This document shows positions 6,242 to 14,601 of a DNA stretch of 22,712 nucleotides, in pieces. The DNA is taken from the IMG/VR virus record IMGVR_UViG_3300042881_004347, positions 1 to 22,712 of that record; one strand, 5' to 3'. This stretch comes from a virus. The notes beneath the pieces were generated by a model. The model was not told the origin of the DNA. It ran no database searches and worked only from the letters and a program-made list of their open reading frames with translations. Each line of letters starts with the position of its first letter. Position 1 is the stretch's first letter. Made by a program: the position numbers and the translations under genes.

Positions 6242-9200
6242 CGACAATTTCAGTTTCATCCACTGCTGGTCCACAAGGTCCACAAGGTCCACAAGGTTCT
6301 ACTGGTAACATTGGTCCACAGGGTCCACAAGGATCAGTTGGTCCACAAGGTCCACAAGGTCCATCTGGTTCTACTGGTCCACAAGGTCCATCTGGTGCAC
6401 AAGGTGCTGCGTCAACTGTTGCTGGTCCTCAAGGACCACAAGGACCACAAGGTGCTGGTCCACAAGGACCACAAGGACCACAGGGTGTAACTGGTGCACA
6501 AGGTCCATCTGGTCCACAAGGTGTCGCTGGTCCATCTGGTCCACAAGGTGATACAGGTCCTCAAGGTCCTCAAGGTGTCACTGGTGCACAAGGACCACAG
6601 GGTGCAACTGGTCCACAGGGTCCTCAAGGTGTCACTGGTGCACAAGGACCACAAGGTGTTGTTGGTGATACTGGACCACAAGGTCCGCAAGGTGTCACTG
6701 GTGCACAAGGTCCACAAGGACCACAAGGTCCGCAAGGCGTCACTGGTGCACAAGGTCCATCTGGTGCTCAAGGTAATCAAGGTGCACAAGGCATTCAAGG
6801 TTTAACAGGTGATACTGGTCCACAAGGTCCTCAAGGTCCTCAAGGTGTTGCGGGACCACAAGGTCCACAAGGTGTCGCTGGTCCACAGGGTGTCGCTGGT
6901 GCACAAGGTCCATCTGGTGCTCAAGGTAATCAAGGTGCACAAGGCATTCAAGGTTTAACAGGTGATACTGGTCCACAAGGTCCACAAGGTGTCGCTGGTC
7001 CATCTGGTCCATCTGGTCCACAGGGTGTTGCTGGTCCACAAGGTCCATCTGGTGCTCAAGGTAATCAAGGTGCACAAGGCATTCAAGGTTTAACAGGTGA
7101 TACTGGTGGACAAGGTCCATCTGGTCCATCTGGTCCATCTGGTCCACAAGGTGTCGCTGGTCCACAAGGTGTCGCTGGTGCACAAGGTCCACAAGGTGAT
7201 ACAGGTCCATCTGGTCCATCTGGTCCACAAGGTGTCGCTGGTCCACAAGGTGTCGCTGGTCCACAAGGTCCACAGGGTGATACAGGTCCACAAGGTCCTT
7301 CTGGCGTGTCAAATGTTCCTGGTCCGCAAGGTCCACAGGGTGATACAGGTCCTCAAGGTCCTCAAGGTCCACAAGGCGTCACTGGTCCACAAGGTCCATC
7401 TGGTGCTAAAGGTGATCAGGGTGAATTTGGTGGCGCAACTTTTGAATACATCTACTTAACAGACACAGCAAACACAGATCCTGGTGTAGCAAATTTAAAA
7501 TTCGATAATATAACATTTTCTTCTGTATCACGATTGTATATCGACTTTACAGATTTAAGTACTGCAAACGTATTTAATTATTTACAAACTATTGATGACT
7601 CTACGTCAACAATCAAAGGAACATTTAAAGTTTCAAATACTGCAAATGTAAGTGAATTTGCATACTTTAATATTAATGGATCTCACGAACACGTTTCAAG
7701 TTATTTCTCTGTTCCTGTTGCACATTTAAGTGGTGTTACAAGTTTTTCAAATTCTACCAATGTCATCATCACATTTGTTCGCACAGGTGATAAAGGTGAT
7801 ACAGGTCCACAAGGTCCACAAGGTCCACAAGGTCCACAGGGTGCTGGTCCACAAGGTCCACAAGGTCCACAGGGTCCCCAAGGTCCACAGGGTCCCCAAG
7901 GTCCCCAAGGTCCCCAAGGACCACAAGGTGTCACTGGTGCAAGAAATTACACTGTAACGAATAGTGGTGCCAGTCATTATGTGATTGATGGCGCAAATGA
8001 TCCTACATTGTATTTGATGCGCGGATTCACATATGAATTCTTTGTAAGTGCATCTGGACATCCTTTCTGGATCCAAACAGTTCCTGCGCCATACAGTGTT
8101 GGAAATGTTTACAGTAGTGGTGTAACAAATAATGGTGACGATGTTGGCACTGTAATATTTGCGGTTCCATATAATGCACCAAATACTCTTTATTATGTTT
8201 GCCAAAACCATTCTTCAATGTCTGGTACAATTGTTATCAGTGATGTGGGTCCAGTTGGTCCTCAAGGTCCACAAGGTGTAACTGGTGATACAGGCAATCC
8301 TGGACCACAAGGTCCAACTGGTCCAGGTGGTAATACTGGTGCACAAGGTCCACAGGGTGTTGTTGGTCCACAGGGTCCACAGGGTCCACAAGGTCCAACT
8401 GGCGCAGATTCAACAGTTGCTGGTCCTCAGGGTCCATCTGGTCCATCTGGTGCTCAAGGTAATCAAGGTGCACAAGGCATTCAAGGTTTAACAGGTGATA
8501 CTGGTCCACAAGGACCACAAGGTCCACAAGGTCCACAAGGTCCTCAAGGTGATGCATCAAGTGTTGCTGGTCCACAAGGTCCACAGGGTCCATCTGGTGC
8601 ACAAGGTAATCAAGGCGCACAAGGTTCACAAGGCATTCAGGGTTTAACAGGTGATACTGGTCCACAAGGTCCATCTGGTCCACAAGGTGCTGCATCAAGT
8701 GTTGCTGGTCCACAAGGACCACAGGGTCCGCAAGGTTCTACTGGTGACACAGGACCAACAGGTCCACAAGGACCACAAGGTCCACAGGGTGCTGGTCCAC
8801 AAGGTCCGCAAGGTCCTCAAGGTGATGCATCAACTATTGCTGGTCCACAAGGACCACAAGGTCCACAAGGACCACAAGGTGCTGCGTCAAGTGTTGCTGG
8901 TCCACAGGGTCCACAGGGAGCAATTGGTCCGCAAGGTCCGCAGGGCGTCACTGGTGCAAGAACATATACAGTGACGAATGTCGGAGCTGGTGCATATCAA
9001 ATCGATGGTTCTAGCAATCCAACATTAAATTTACTGCGTGGATTTACTTATGAATTTAGTATAAGTGCTTCTGGACACCCTTTCTGGATTCAAACAGTTT
9101 CTGGTGCATATAGTTCTGGAAATATATATTCATCAGGCATTACAAATAACGGCACTCAAGTTGGAACGCTAACATTCGCTGTTCCTTATGATGCACCAAG

Positions 9201-10722
9201 TACTCTTTATTATGTTTGCCAATTCCACGCATCGATGCAGGGTATAATTAATATTAGTGATGTTGGTCCTATTGGTCCACAAGGTCCACAGGGACCACAA
9301 GGACCACAAGGTTCAATTGGATCAACTGGTGATGTTGGTCCTCAAGGTCCGCAAGGTCCGCAAGGTCCACAGGGTCCGCAAGGTGCTGGTCCTCAAGGTC
9401 CACAAGGACCACAAGGTGATGCGTCAAGTGTTGCTGGTCCGCAAGGTCCACAAGGTCCACAAGGTCCACAAGGTGTCACTGGTGCACAGGGTCCACAAGG
9501 TCCACAAGGTGTCACTGGTGCACAGGGTCCACAAGGTCCACAAGGTGTCATTGGTGATACAGGACCACAAGGTCCTCAAGGTGTGACTGGTCCTCAAGGT
9601 CCTCAAGGTGATACAGGTCCACAGGGTCCTCAGGGTCCACAAGGACCACAAGGTGTTAAGGGTGACACTGGTGACTTTGGTGGTGCAACGTTTGAATATA
9701 TCTTCAATACCAATACAGCAAATACTGATCCAACAGCTGGCTATGTCAAGTTCAATAATACAACATTGCTATCTGCGACTGAGATGTATATTGATAACAT
9801 CGATCGTTTAAGTGGAAATGTTTTCAATTACTTGAATACAATTGATGACTCAACATCAACAATCAAAGGCACGTTCAAGATTGCAAATTCTGCAAATGTT
9901 CTAGAATACACATTCTTCAATATTAACGGTACTCATCTTCATGTTGCTGATTGGTTCGTTGTTCCTGTTGCAGGATTGAACTCAACATTAACTGGCTCGA
10001 ACTTCTCAAATAGCACAAATGTGATTATGACATTTGTTCGTACTGGTGATAAAGGTGATGCAGGTCCACAAGGTCCACAAGGTCCACAAGGTCCGCAAGG
10101 TGTCACTGGTGCACAAGGTCCACAAGGTCCACAAGGACCACAAGGTCCGCAAGGTGTCACTGGTCCACAGGGTCCACAGGGTCCACAAGGTGTCATTGGT
10201 GATACAGGACCACAAGGTCCACAAGGTGTGATTGGTCCTCAAGGTCCTCAAGGTCCTCAAGGTCCACAAGGTGTCACTGGTGCACAAGGACCACAAGGTC
10301 CACAAGGTCCTCAAGGACCACAAGGTCCTCAAGGTCCTCAAGGCAACACAGGTCCAACTGGACCAAATGAAGGTGCAACGCTTAAAGCTGTAAAAGACTT
10401 TATGGTTTCGAATACAAACACTAATGGCGCAAATACTGTCAGTCTTACAACTGCTAACTATTTCCGTCATACATTAACAGCAAATGTGACATTTACATTC
10501 ACGGATGCACCATCTTCTGGAACAGGTCAAATGTTCTCGCTATTATTGTCGCAAGATGGAACTGGTGGAAGATTGCCATCATTCTCCAATACAATTTATT
10601 GGGCTGGTGGATCTATTCCTCCTGCGACAACAGATGCAAATGCTCGTGACTTGTGGACATTTATCACATATGATGGTGGTACGACATATTGGGGCACTTT
10701 GACTATGAAGGACCTTCGATAA
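6238..10722 (+). CDS. Collagen-like fibre protein with two cupredoxin-like domains
   Basis: The 1494-aa protein has five Gly-X-Y blocks, mostly GPQ with GVT, GAQ, GPS and GDT: residues 11-397, 517-567, 671-906, 1010-1147 and 1270-1376. Four globular inserts separate them in A-B-B-A order. A (398-516, 1148-1268) starts GGATFEYI and ends [10 protein letters not shown] (568-670, 907-1009) is cupredoxin-like, with H608/C655/H658/M661 and H947/C994/H997/M1000. The C-terminal 118 residues (1377-1494) resemble phage fibre tips ending with a 'DGGTTYWG' strand. Collagen-like phage fibres form trimers, so a long trimeric fibre is expected. The only lysines in collagen blocks are four Y-position K-G-D sites beside A domains. 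The ATG overlaps the upstream stop; AGG at 6228-6230 is its ribosome binding site. Receptor and fibre position are unknown. Confidence 0.9.
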   Translation: MTTISVSSTAGPQGPQGPQGSTGNIGPQGPQGSVGPQGPQGPSGSTGPQGPSGAQGAASTVAGPQGPQGPQGAGPQGPQGPQGVTGAQGPSGPQGVAGPSGPQGDTGPQGPQGVTGAQGPQGATGPQGPQGVTGAQGPQGVVGDTGPQGPQGVTGAQGPQGPQGPQGVTGAQGPSGAQGNQGAQGIQGLTGDTGPQGPQGPQGVAGPQGPQGVAGPQGVAGAQGPSGAQGNQGAQGIQGLTGDTGPQGPQGVAGPSGPSGPQGVAGPQGPSGAQGNQGAQGIQGLTGDTGGQGPSGPSGPSGPQGVAGPQGVAGAQGPQGDTGPSGPSGPQGVAGPQGVAGPQGPQGDTGPQGPSGVSNVPGPQGPQGDTGPQGPQGPQGVTGPQGPSGAKGDQGEFGGATFEYIYLTDTANTDPGVANLKFDNITFSSVSRLYIDFTDLSTANVFNYLQTIDDSTSTIKGTFKVSNTANVSEFAYFNINGSHEHVSSYFSVPVAHLSGVTSFSNSTNVIITFVRTGDKGDTGPQGPQGPQGPQGAGPQGPQGPQGPQGPQGPQGPQGPQGPQGVTGARNYTVTNSGASHYVIDGANDPTLYLMRGFTYEFFVSASGHPFWIQTVPAPYSVGNVYSSGVTNNGDDVGTVIFAVPYNAPNTLYYVCQNHSSMSGTIVISDVGPVGPQGPQGVTGDTGNPGPQGPTGPGGNTGAQGPQGVVGPQGPQGPQGPTGADSTVAGPQGPSGPSGAQGNQGAQGIQGLTGDTGPQGPQGPQGPQGPQGDASSVAGPQGPQGPSGAQGNQGAQGSQGIQGLTGDTGPQGPSGPQGAASSVAGPQGPQGPQGSTGDTGPTGPQGPQGPQGAGPQGPQGPQGDASTIAGPQGPQGPQGPQGAASSVAGPQGPQGAIGPQGPQGVTGARTYTVTNVGAGAYQIDGSSNPTLNLLRGFTYEFSISASGHPFWIQTVSGAYSSGNIYSSGITNNGTQVGTLTFAVPYDAPSTLYYVCQFHASMQGIINISDVGPIGPQGPQGPQGPQGSIGSTGDVGPQGPQGPQGPQGPQGAGPQGPQGPQGDASSVAGPQGPQGPQGPQGVTGAQGPQGPQGVTGAQGPQGPQGVIGDTGPQGPQGVTGPQGPQGDTGPQGPQGPQGPQGVKGDTGDFGGATFEYIFNTNTANTDPTAGYVKFNNTTLLSATEMYIDNIDRLSGNVFNYLNTIDDSTSTIKGTFKIANSANVLEYTFFNINGTHLHVADWFVVPVAGLNSTLTGSNFSNSTNVIMTFVRTGDKGDAGPQGPQGPQGPQGVTGAQGPQGPQGPQGPQGVTGPQGPQGPQGVIGDTGPQGPQGVIGPQGPQGPQGPQGVTGAQGPQGPQGPQGPQGPQGPQGNTGPTGPNEGATLKAVKDFMVSNTNTNGANTVSLTTANYFRHTLTANVTFTFTDAPSSGTGQMFSLLLSQDGTGGRLPSFSNTIYWAGGSIPPATTDANARDLWTFITYDGGTTYWGTLTMKDLR
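6763..6819 (+). repeat. 57-base identical direct repeat, copy 1
   Basis: This stretch encodes the series [19 protein letters not shown]. It is identical at every base to copies at 6916-6972, 7051-7107 and 8449-8505; a diverged relative begins near 8596. Confidence 0.85.
6916..6972 (+). repeat. 57-base identical direct repeat, copy 2
   Basis: Identical to copy 1; the 15 bases upstream are also shared with copy 1, so this pair forms a longer repeat. Confidence 0.85.
7051..7107 (+). repeat. 57-base identical direct repeat, copy 3
   Basis: Identical to copy 1. The triplet after it is GGQ rather than GPQ, the only such break after this repeat. Confidence 0.85.
7939..8247 (+). other. Cupredoxin-like domain B1 coding segment
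   Basis: Residues 568-670 of the fibre protein. The candidate type 1 copper ligands are H608 (SGHPFW), C655, H658 and M661 ([10 protein letters not shown]). The 47-residue H-to-C gap equals that of plastocyanin (H37 to C84), and C-x2-H-x2-M equals amicyanin (C92, H95, M98). Metal binding is predicted, not shown. Confidence 0.65.
8449..8505 (+). repeat. 57-base identical direct repeat, copy 4
   Basis: Identical to copy 1 although it lies more than 1.3 kb away, across domains A1 and B1. This is consistent with recombination between collagen blocks. Confidence 0.85.
8956..9264 (+). other. Cupredoxin-like domain B2 coding segment
   Basis: Residues 907-1009 of the fibre protein, a diverged duplicate of B1. 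H947, C994, H997 and M1000 ([10 protein letters not shown]) keep the same spacing while surrounding residues vary, which favours a functional site. Confidence 0.65.
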
Positions 10723-10726
10723 GTTC

Positions 10727-10734
10727 GATAAATA
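10727..10734 (+). promoter_or_regulatory. T4-like late promoter GATAAATA
   Basis: GATAAATA lies in the 37-base gap after the collagen-like gene, 25 bases before the ATG at 10760. It probably starts the transcript of the second glycosyltransferase cassette. Confidence 0.5.
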
Positions 10735-10759
10735 GATTATATTATTTTATGAGTTTATT

Positions 10760-11755
10760 ATGAAAATACATGTGTTAGCAAATCCGCGCAATCCTACTGG
10801 GTTGATGAATCGCGTTGATCCATTTGCAGTTCATGCACACAAGTATATCAAACATTTGTCTCAACATTTCCATATGATTCATTATGGAGTTCCAGGCGCA
10901 CAAGTCGACTGCGAGCATGTCGACATTCCAACAACACCAGTTGAAATTAACGAATTTAATTTGTTAGCAGGTAAAGAGATTCAAGAGCGAGCAAGCACAG
11001 GCGATATTATCGTTTGCTTTTTTGGTGTGGATAATAAAGTTGCTTGTGATATGAATCCTGGATGTAAAATTGTTGAACCATCAATTGGATATCGCGCCAA
11101 TGGCGTGTTTGCTCCATATAGAGTATTCACATCATATGCAAACATGCATTATTTTTATGGTGATCGTGACATGTTAATGTCGCCAAGCTGGTTCGATGAT
11201 GTAATCGGCAATCCATTTACAGTAAGTGAATTTGAATATAGTGAAAAGAAAGAAGATCATTTCTTGTATTTTGGTAGAGTGTGTGAAGAAAAAGGTGTAC
11301 ATCTAGCCATTCAAGCAACAGAAAAGATGGGCAAGAAACTCGTCATCGCTGGTCCTGGATCGTTGCAAGCATTAGGTTATGATAGAATACCAAATCACGT
11401 TGAAATGTTTGGCGTTGCAAATGCAGAGCAGCGAAAACAATTGATGAAAAATGCAAAGTGTTTGTTTGGACTAACACACTATGTTGAACCATTTGGTAAT
11501 ATGATCATTGAAGCAAATCTTTCTGGTACACCTGTGATTACAACTGATTGGGGTGCATTTCCAGAGATTGTTCTCGAGGGGAAAACAGGATATCGAGTGA
11601 GGGATTTCAAATCACTATTAAATGCTATGAATTTAATAGATAAAATAGACTTGTGCGATTGTCGATCATGGGGATTAAATTTCTCTGACGAAGTTATTCA
11701 CATGAAGCATAAGCAATACTTAGATAAAGTTATTTTAAATTCATTTTATGCGTAA
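10760..11755 (+). CDS. GT-B glycosyltransferase (GT4-like)
   Basis: This 331-aa protein has the two-domain GT-B pattern. The C-terminal nucleotide-sugar half shows YFGRVCEEKGV (170-180), KLVIAGPGS (193-201), VEMFGVAN (214-221), and the E-x7-E motif E243-P-F-G-N-M-I-I-E251, followed by GTPVITTDWGAFPEIV and GKTGYRV. These mark a retaining transferase of the GT4 type, cytosolic and without a membrane anchor. Length is slightly short for the family. No strong Shine-Dalgarno is seen before the ATG. The gene overlaps the next by 8 bases. The sugar donor and acceptor are not visible; fibre protein, lipopolysaccharide and DNA are all possible acceptors. Confidence 0.85.
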   Translation: MKIHVLANPRNPTGLMNRVDPFAVHAHKYIKHLSQHFHMIHYGVPGAQVDCEHVDIPTTPVEINEFNLLAGKEIQERASTGDIIVCFFGVDNKVACDMNPGCKIVEPSIGYRANGVFAPYRVFTSYANMHYFYGDRDMLMSPSWFDDVIGNPFTVSEFEYSEKKEDHFLYFGRVCEEKGVHLAIQATEKMGKKLVIAGPGSLQALGYDRIPNHVEMFGVANAEQRKQLMKNAKCLFGLTHYVEPFGNMIIEANLSGTPVITTDWGAFPEIVLEGKTGYRVRDFKSLLNAMNLIDKIDLCDCRSWGLNFSDEVIHMKHKQYLDKVILNSFYA

Positions 11756-12500
11756 GTTATTTGTAGTTAGTTCTTCTATCGCACCAAAGCCTGGGACTTT
11801 TACATACAGTCCAACTCGCTCTGTTTTTGGAGCAGAGGAACGATTTAGGCAAACAATCTTTACAATCAATTCGATACAAGCAGCATTTCCGAATGATAAG
11901 ATTGTAGTTGTAGACTCGTCAGAAGATTGTGCAGATTACATTGTGACATTAAGGCATCTTAAGAATGTTGATTATTTGCCTGTCAAAGAGTATGCGCCAG
12001 AAATCTTTAATCTTGTAAATTACCATCAAAATAAAAGTCTATGTGAGTGCGCACTTTTAAATAGTTACTACAAAACATTTAAAAACGAAATTAAAAATTA
12101 TGACTATGTCATTAAGGCGACTGGCAGATATTTCTATTTCAATTTTAACGATGCATTGTTTACCCCAGAGAATAAAGATAAGATATTTTTTAAACGACCA
12201 TTAAATTTTGAATGGAACGATAATTGGAGATACCAATTTGTAGATTATCGAGCGCAGCAAAACAATAACAGACTGCATCAATATTGCACCGTGTTATATG
12301 GATTTGGTATTCATCAATTTGACAAGTTTATAGACATGAATGATGCAGTTATTAATCTATTAGACAATGAAAAGATGGCGCATTATGACATTGAAACTTT
12401 GTCATATTACTTTACGAGACCATTCGAAAAGGATATAATTGAGACTGATTGGATAGTTTCAGGGTGGGATGGTACCTCAGCACGATTTATGTACTACTAG
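11748..12500 (+). CDS. Putative glycosyltransferase (family uncertain)
   Basis: The 250-aa product opens with a strand RKLFVVSSS, has a second strand DKIVVVDSSED (50-60) and a segment NYDYVIKATGRYFYF that resembles the 'K-x-T-G-R-Y' block of small GT-A-type sugar transferases. The N-terminus, a helix with a run of hydrophilic residues, and lack of membrane segments agree with a cytosolic enzyme. The start overlaps the upstream glycosyltransferase gene by 8 bases, which implies coupled translation. No DxD motif can be named with certainty. It could instead be a non-catalytic partner or a WcaF/stealth-like capsular enzyme, so the assignment is tentative. Confidence 0.5.
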   Translation: MRKLFVVSSSIAPKPGTFTYSPTRSVFGAEERFRQTIFTINSIQAAFPNDKIVVVDSSEDCADYIVTLRHLKNVDYLPVKEYAPEIFNLVNYHQNKSLCECALLNSYYKTFKNEIKNYDYVIKATGRYFYFNFNDALFTPENKDKIFFKRPLNFEWNDNWRYQFVDYRAQQNNNRLHQYCTVLYGFGIHQFDKFIDMNDAVINLLDNEKMAHYDIETLSYYFTRPFEKDIIETDWIVSGWDGTSARFMYY

Positions 12501-12507
12501 GTGACAA

Positions 12508-13065
12508 ATGAAAACTACTTTAATTATTGTTGACGACTTTTATCAAAACCCTGATCAAGTAAGAGCATATGCTCTGTCACAACCATTTGAAGTCTCTGGA
12601 AACTATCCTGGAGTTCGAACAAAGCCATGGCTTCCTGATGATTTAAGGAATTCTCTTCAATACATTATACAAAATGCGGGTGGTCAAATCACTAATTGGT
12701 TTGAAGAATCTGGATATACTGGCGCGTTTCAAATCTGTACTGCTCAAGACAGAACATGGATTCATGCTGATAGTTTTAATACTTGGGCAGCTGTTTGTTA
12801 TCTGACACCAGATGCACCACTTTCTTCTGGAACTGCCTTGTATCGATGGAAAGAAACAAAAGAATATGAAAGGATCGATCGCGATGCACCATATCATGAT
12901 GGATACGATTACACTAAATGGGAAAAGACAGATTATGTTGCAAACAAATATAATCGAATTGTGCTGTATCGTGGAAACTTATATCATGCATCGTTAGACT
13001 ATTTTGGCAATAATTATCAAAATGGTCGATTGTTTCAAACCTTTTTCTTTAATACAGAGTACTGA
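12508..13065 (+). CDS. Fe(II)/2OG oxygenase-like protein (DUF6445 type)
   Basis: This 185-aa protein has the triad of an Fe(II)/2OG oxygenase: H86 and D88 in TWIHADSFNTWAAVCYLTP, H160 in YRGNLYHASLDYFG, and R174 in NGRLFQTFFF as the likely 2-oxoglutarate ligand. The arrangement and the 'GTALYRWK' strand resemble proteins I recall as DUF6445. It differs strongly from the PKHD enzyme at 2297, so the window encodes two unrelated-looking oxygenases. It starts 7 bases after the previous stop and overlaps the next ATG by one base (TGATG). Context, between glycosyltransferases, suggests hydroxylation of a substrate that is then glycosylated. The substrate is unknown. Confidence 0.72.
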   Translation: MKTTLIIVDDFYQNPDQVRAYALSQPFEVSGNYPGVRTKPWLPDDLRNSLQYIIQNAGGQITNWFEESGYTGAFQICTAQDRTWIHADSFNTWAAVCYLTPDAPLSSGTALYRWKETKEYERIDRDAPYHDGYDYTKWEKTDYVANKYNRIVLYRGNLYHASLDYFGNNYQNGRLFQTFFFNTEY

Positions 13066-13811
13066 TGAAGATCTTGCATGTAATATTCTCTACGAATCGA
13101 ATCAAGTATCTGATGCCAACTCTAGAGTCTCTAAAAAATCTAGACTATGGCAATCATACGGTTGATAAATTAATTATCGACGATTATCCGAGAAATAGGA
13201 ATCCTGCCATATTTGACCTAATCTCAAAGGTTTATGGTTTTAATTTACGATTTAACGAGACTAACTTGGGTCTATCGGTTAATTGGAGCGCGTTCTTCGA
13301 TTGGTTAAAAACACAAGATTATGACTATATCTTACATCAAGAGGACGATGTTCTATTGACGAGTCCGATTCGAATTGACGACTTGATAACTATTCTAGAA
13401 TCAGATGAAAAAATGGCTTCAGTCGTTCTTCAGCGTCAATCATGGTATTTTCATGAAACTGAACCCGTAATCGATGTTACCGATGTTAAAATTGGAAACT
13501 ATTACTATAGCCAAAATGTAAAAACTTTTCCAATCATATTCTCGCTCTATCGTAAAAATGTGATCGAATATTCGTTTAGAGATTACTGGAAATTTAATGT
13601 AAACGAAGGAATGATCATGGTTTATCTAAATTTCTTCCATCAAATGTATTCTGCAACTTTAAAGGGTCCAGAAGGTCAAAATTTAATCGTTCATATCGGA
13701 GAAGAGACTGTTGGTAAACGACTCGAGCCAGGAGAGCCAAACTGGGAGCAATTCTCTCATATGGACCCAAACAGAGTTTATAACTCTCGAAATGGTAAAT
13801 TAATCGAGTGA
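13065..13811 (+). CDS. GT-A glycosyltransferase (GT2-like)
   Basis: This 248-aa protein begins KILHVIFSTNRIKYLMPTLESL, the usual GT2 opening (strand, then a helix after 'T-x-N/D-R'). LIIDDYPRN (37-45) is the second strand and YILHQEDDVLL (88-98) contains E93-D94-D95, the likely metal-binding DxD equivalent. NLGLSVNW follows the family position for the donor pocket. No membrane helices follow, so it is a soluble transferase. It is the last gene of the cassette, joined to the previous one by TGATG. The next gene begins a conserved morphogenesis operon with its own promoter. Donor and acceptor are unknown. Confidence 0.78.
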   Translation: MKILHVIFSTNRIKYLMPTLESLKNLDYGNHTVDKLIIDDYPRNRNPAIFDLISKVYGFNLRFNETNLGLSVNWSAFFDWLKTQDYDYILHQEDDVLLTSPIRIDDLITILESDEKMASVVLQRQSWYFHETEPVIDVTDVKIGNYYYSQNVKTFPIIFSLYRKNVIEYSFRDYWKFNVNEGMIMVYLNFFHQMYSATLKGPEGQNLIVHIGEETVGKRLEPGEPNWEQFSHMDPNRVYNSRNGKLIE

Positions 13812-13818
13812 CTAAATA
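13811..13818 (+). promoter_or_regulatory. T4-like late promoter ACTAAATA, neck-terminase operon
   Basis: ACTAAATA begins on the last base of the preceding stop and lies 23 bases before the gene 13 start. AGAGG (13831-13835) serves as ribosome binding site. This should head genes 13-14-15-16-17, which have gaps or overlaps of 12 bases or less. Confidence 0.6.
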
Positions 13819-13841
13819 TAGAATACATAGAGAGGTTCTAA

Positions 13842-14600
13842 ATGTCGCAACCTAGCACTCGAACTCAACTTAAAGATTACTGTCTCCGTAAACTCGGATT
13901 TCCTGTAATTGACATCAATGTCGATGACGATCAACTCGAAGATCGAATCGATGATGCACTGCAGCACTATTCAACATATCATTATGATGGCACAGAAAGA
14001 GTATATTTGTCACAGGCTATAACAAATGCCGATAAATTAAATGGATACTTGAAACTATGTGATAATATTGTTAGTGTGTCAAGAGTATTTGCATTTACAG
14101 GTTCAACTGTGGGTTCAACATCTTCGACTGGTTTTAATATGTTTGATATTAATTATCAGTTGCGTCTCAACGATTTCTATAATCTAACATCATCATCATA
14201 TACCTACTTTGTTATCGCTCAAGAACATTTAGCAATGTTAGATATGATTATAACAGGTCAGATGCCATACACATATAATAAAAATATAAACAGACTTACC
14301 GTAATTACTGATTGGGATAGATTTGATGTTGGCAATTTTATGGCATTTGAGGCTCATAGAATTGTAGATCCAGAAACATATGAGAAAGTATACAATGACC
14401 TGTGGGTAAAAGAGTACACAGCTACATTGTTTAAGCAACAATGGGGCACTAATCTAAAGAAGTATGGAAATTATGTTCTTCCAGGTGGTTTGGTTATCAA
14501 CGGTCAGCAAATTTATGATGAAGCATCAGCAGAGTTAGAAAAACTAAATGAAAAACTTCGTGATACTTACGAAGAACCAACTGCATTTTTAGTAGGCTAA
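13842..14600 (+). CDS. 13: Neck protein gp13 (head completion)
   Basis: This 252-aa protein matches T4 gp13, which with gp14 closes the filled head and joins it to the tail. The N-terminus TRTQLKDYCLRKLGFPVIDINV followed by DDDQLEDRIDDALQHYSTYHYDG is characteristic, as is the C-terminal YVLPGGLVINGQQIYDEA. It is shorter than T4 gp13 (309). AGAGG lies 6 bases before the ATG and the late promoter is just upstream. The next gene starts one base after the stop. Gene order 13-14-15-16-17 is the same as in T4 and supports the call. Confidence 0.9.
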   Translation: MSQPSTRTQLKDYCLRKLGFPVIDINVDDDQLEDRIDDALQHYSTYHYDGTERVYLSQAITNADKLNGYLKLCDNIVSVSRVFAFTGSTVGSTSSTGFNMFDINYQLRLNDFYNLTSSSYTYFVIAQEHLAMLDMIITGQMPYTYNKNINRLTVITDWDRFDVGNFMAFEAHRIVDPETYEKVYNDLWVKEYTATLFKQQWGTNLKKYGNYVLPGGLVINGQQIYDEASAELEKLNEKLRDTYEEPTAFLVG

Positions 14601-14601
14601 A

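Noticed and set aside
6740-7372. Long reverse-strand ORFs opposite the collagen repeats
   Set aside because: They consist of a translated complement of the GGT-CCA-CAA repeat (DLVDLVDQ-like), have no ribosome binding site or family match, and are the shadow of a strong forward gene.
7097-7459. Forward ORFs in the second frame of the collagen gene (HKVHLVHKV-like)
   Set aside because: They are out-of-frame readings of the Gly-X-Y repeat, and several such frames occur along the gene at all repeat blocks.
12319-12345. TTGACA-like sequence inside the putative glycosyltransferase gene
   Set aside because: There is no good -10 at 16-18 bases and it is inside a coding region, unlike the exact promoter at 2239.
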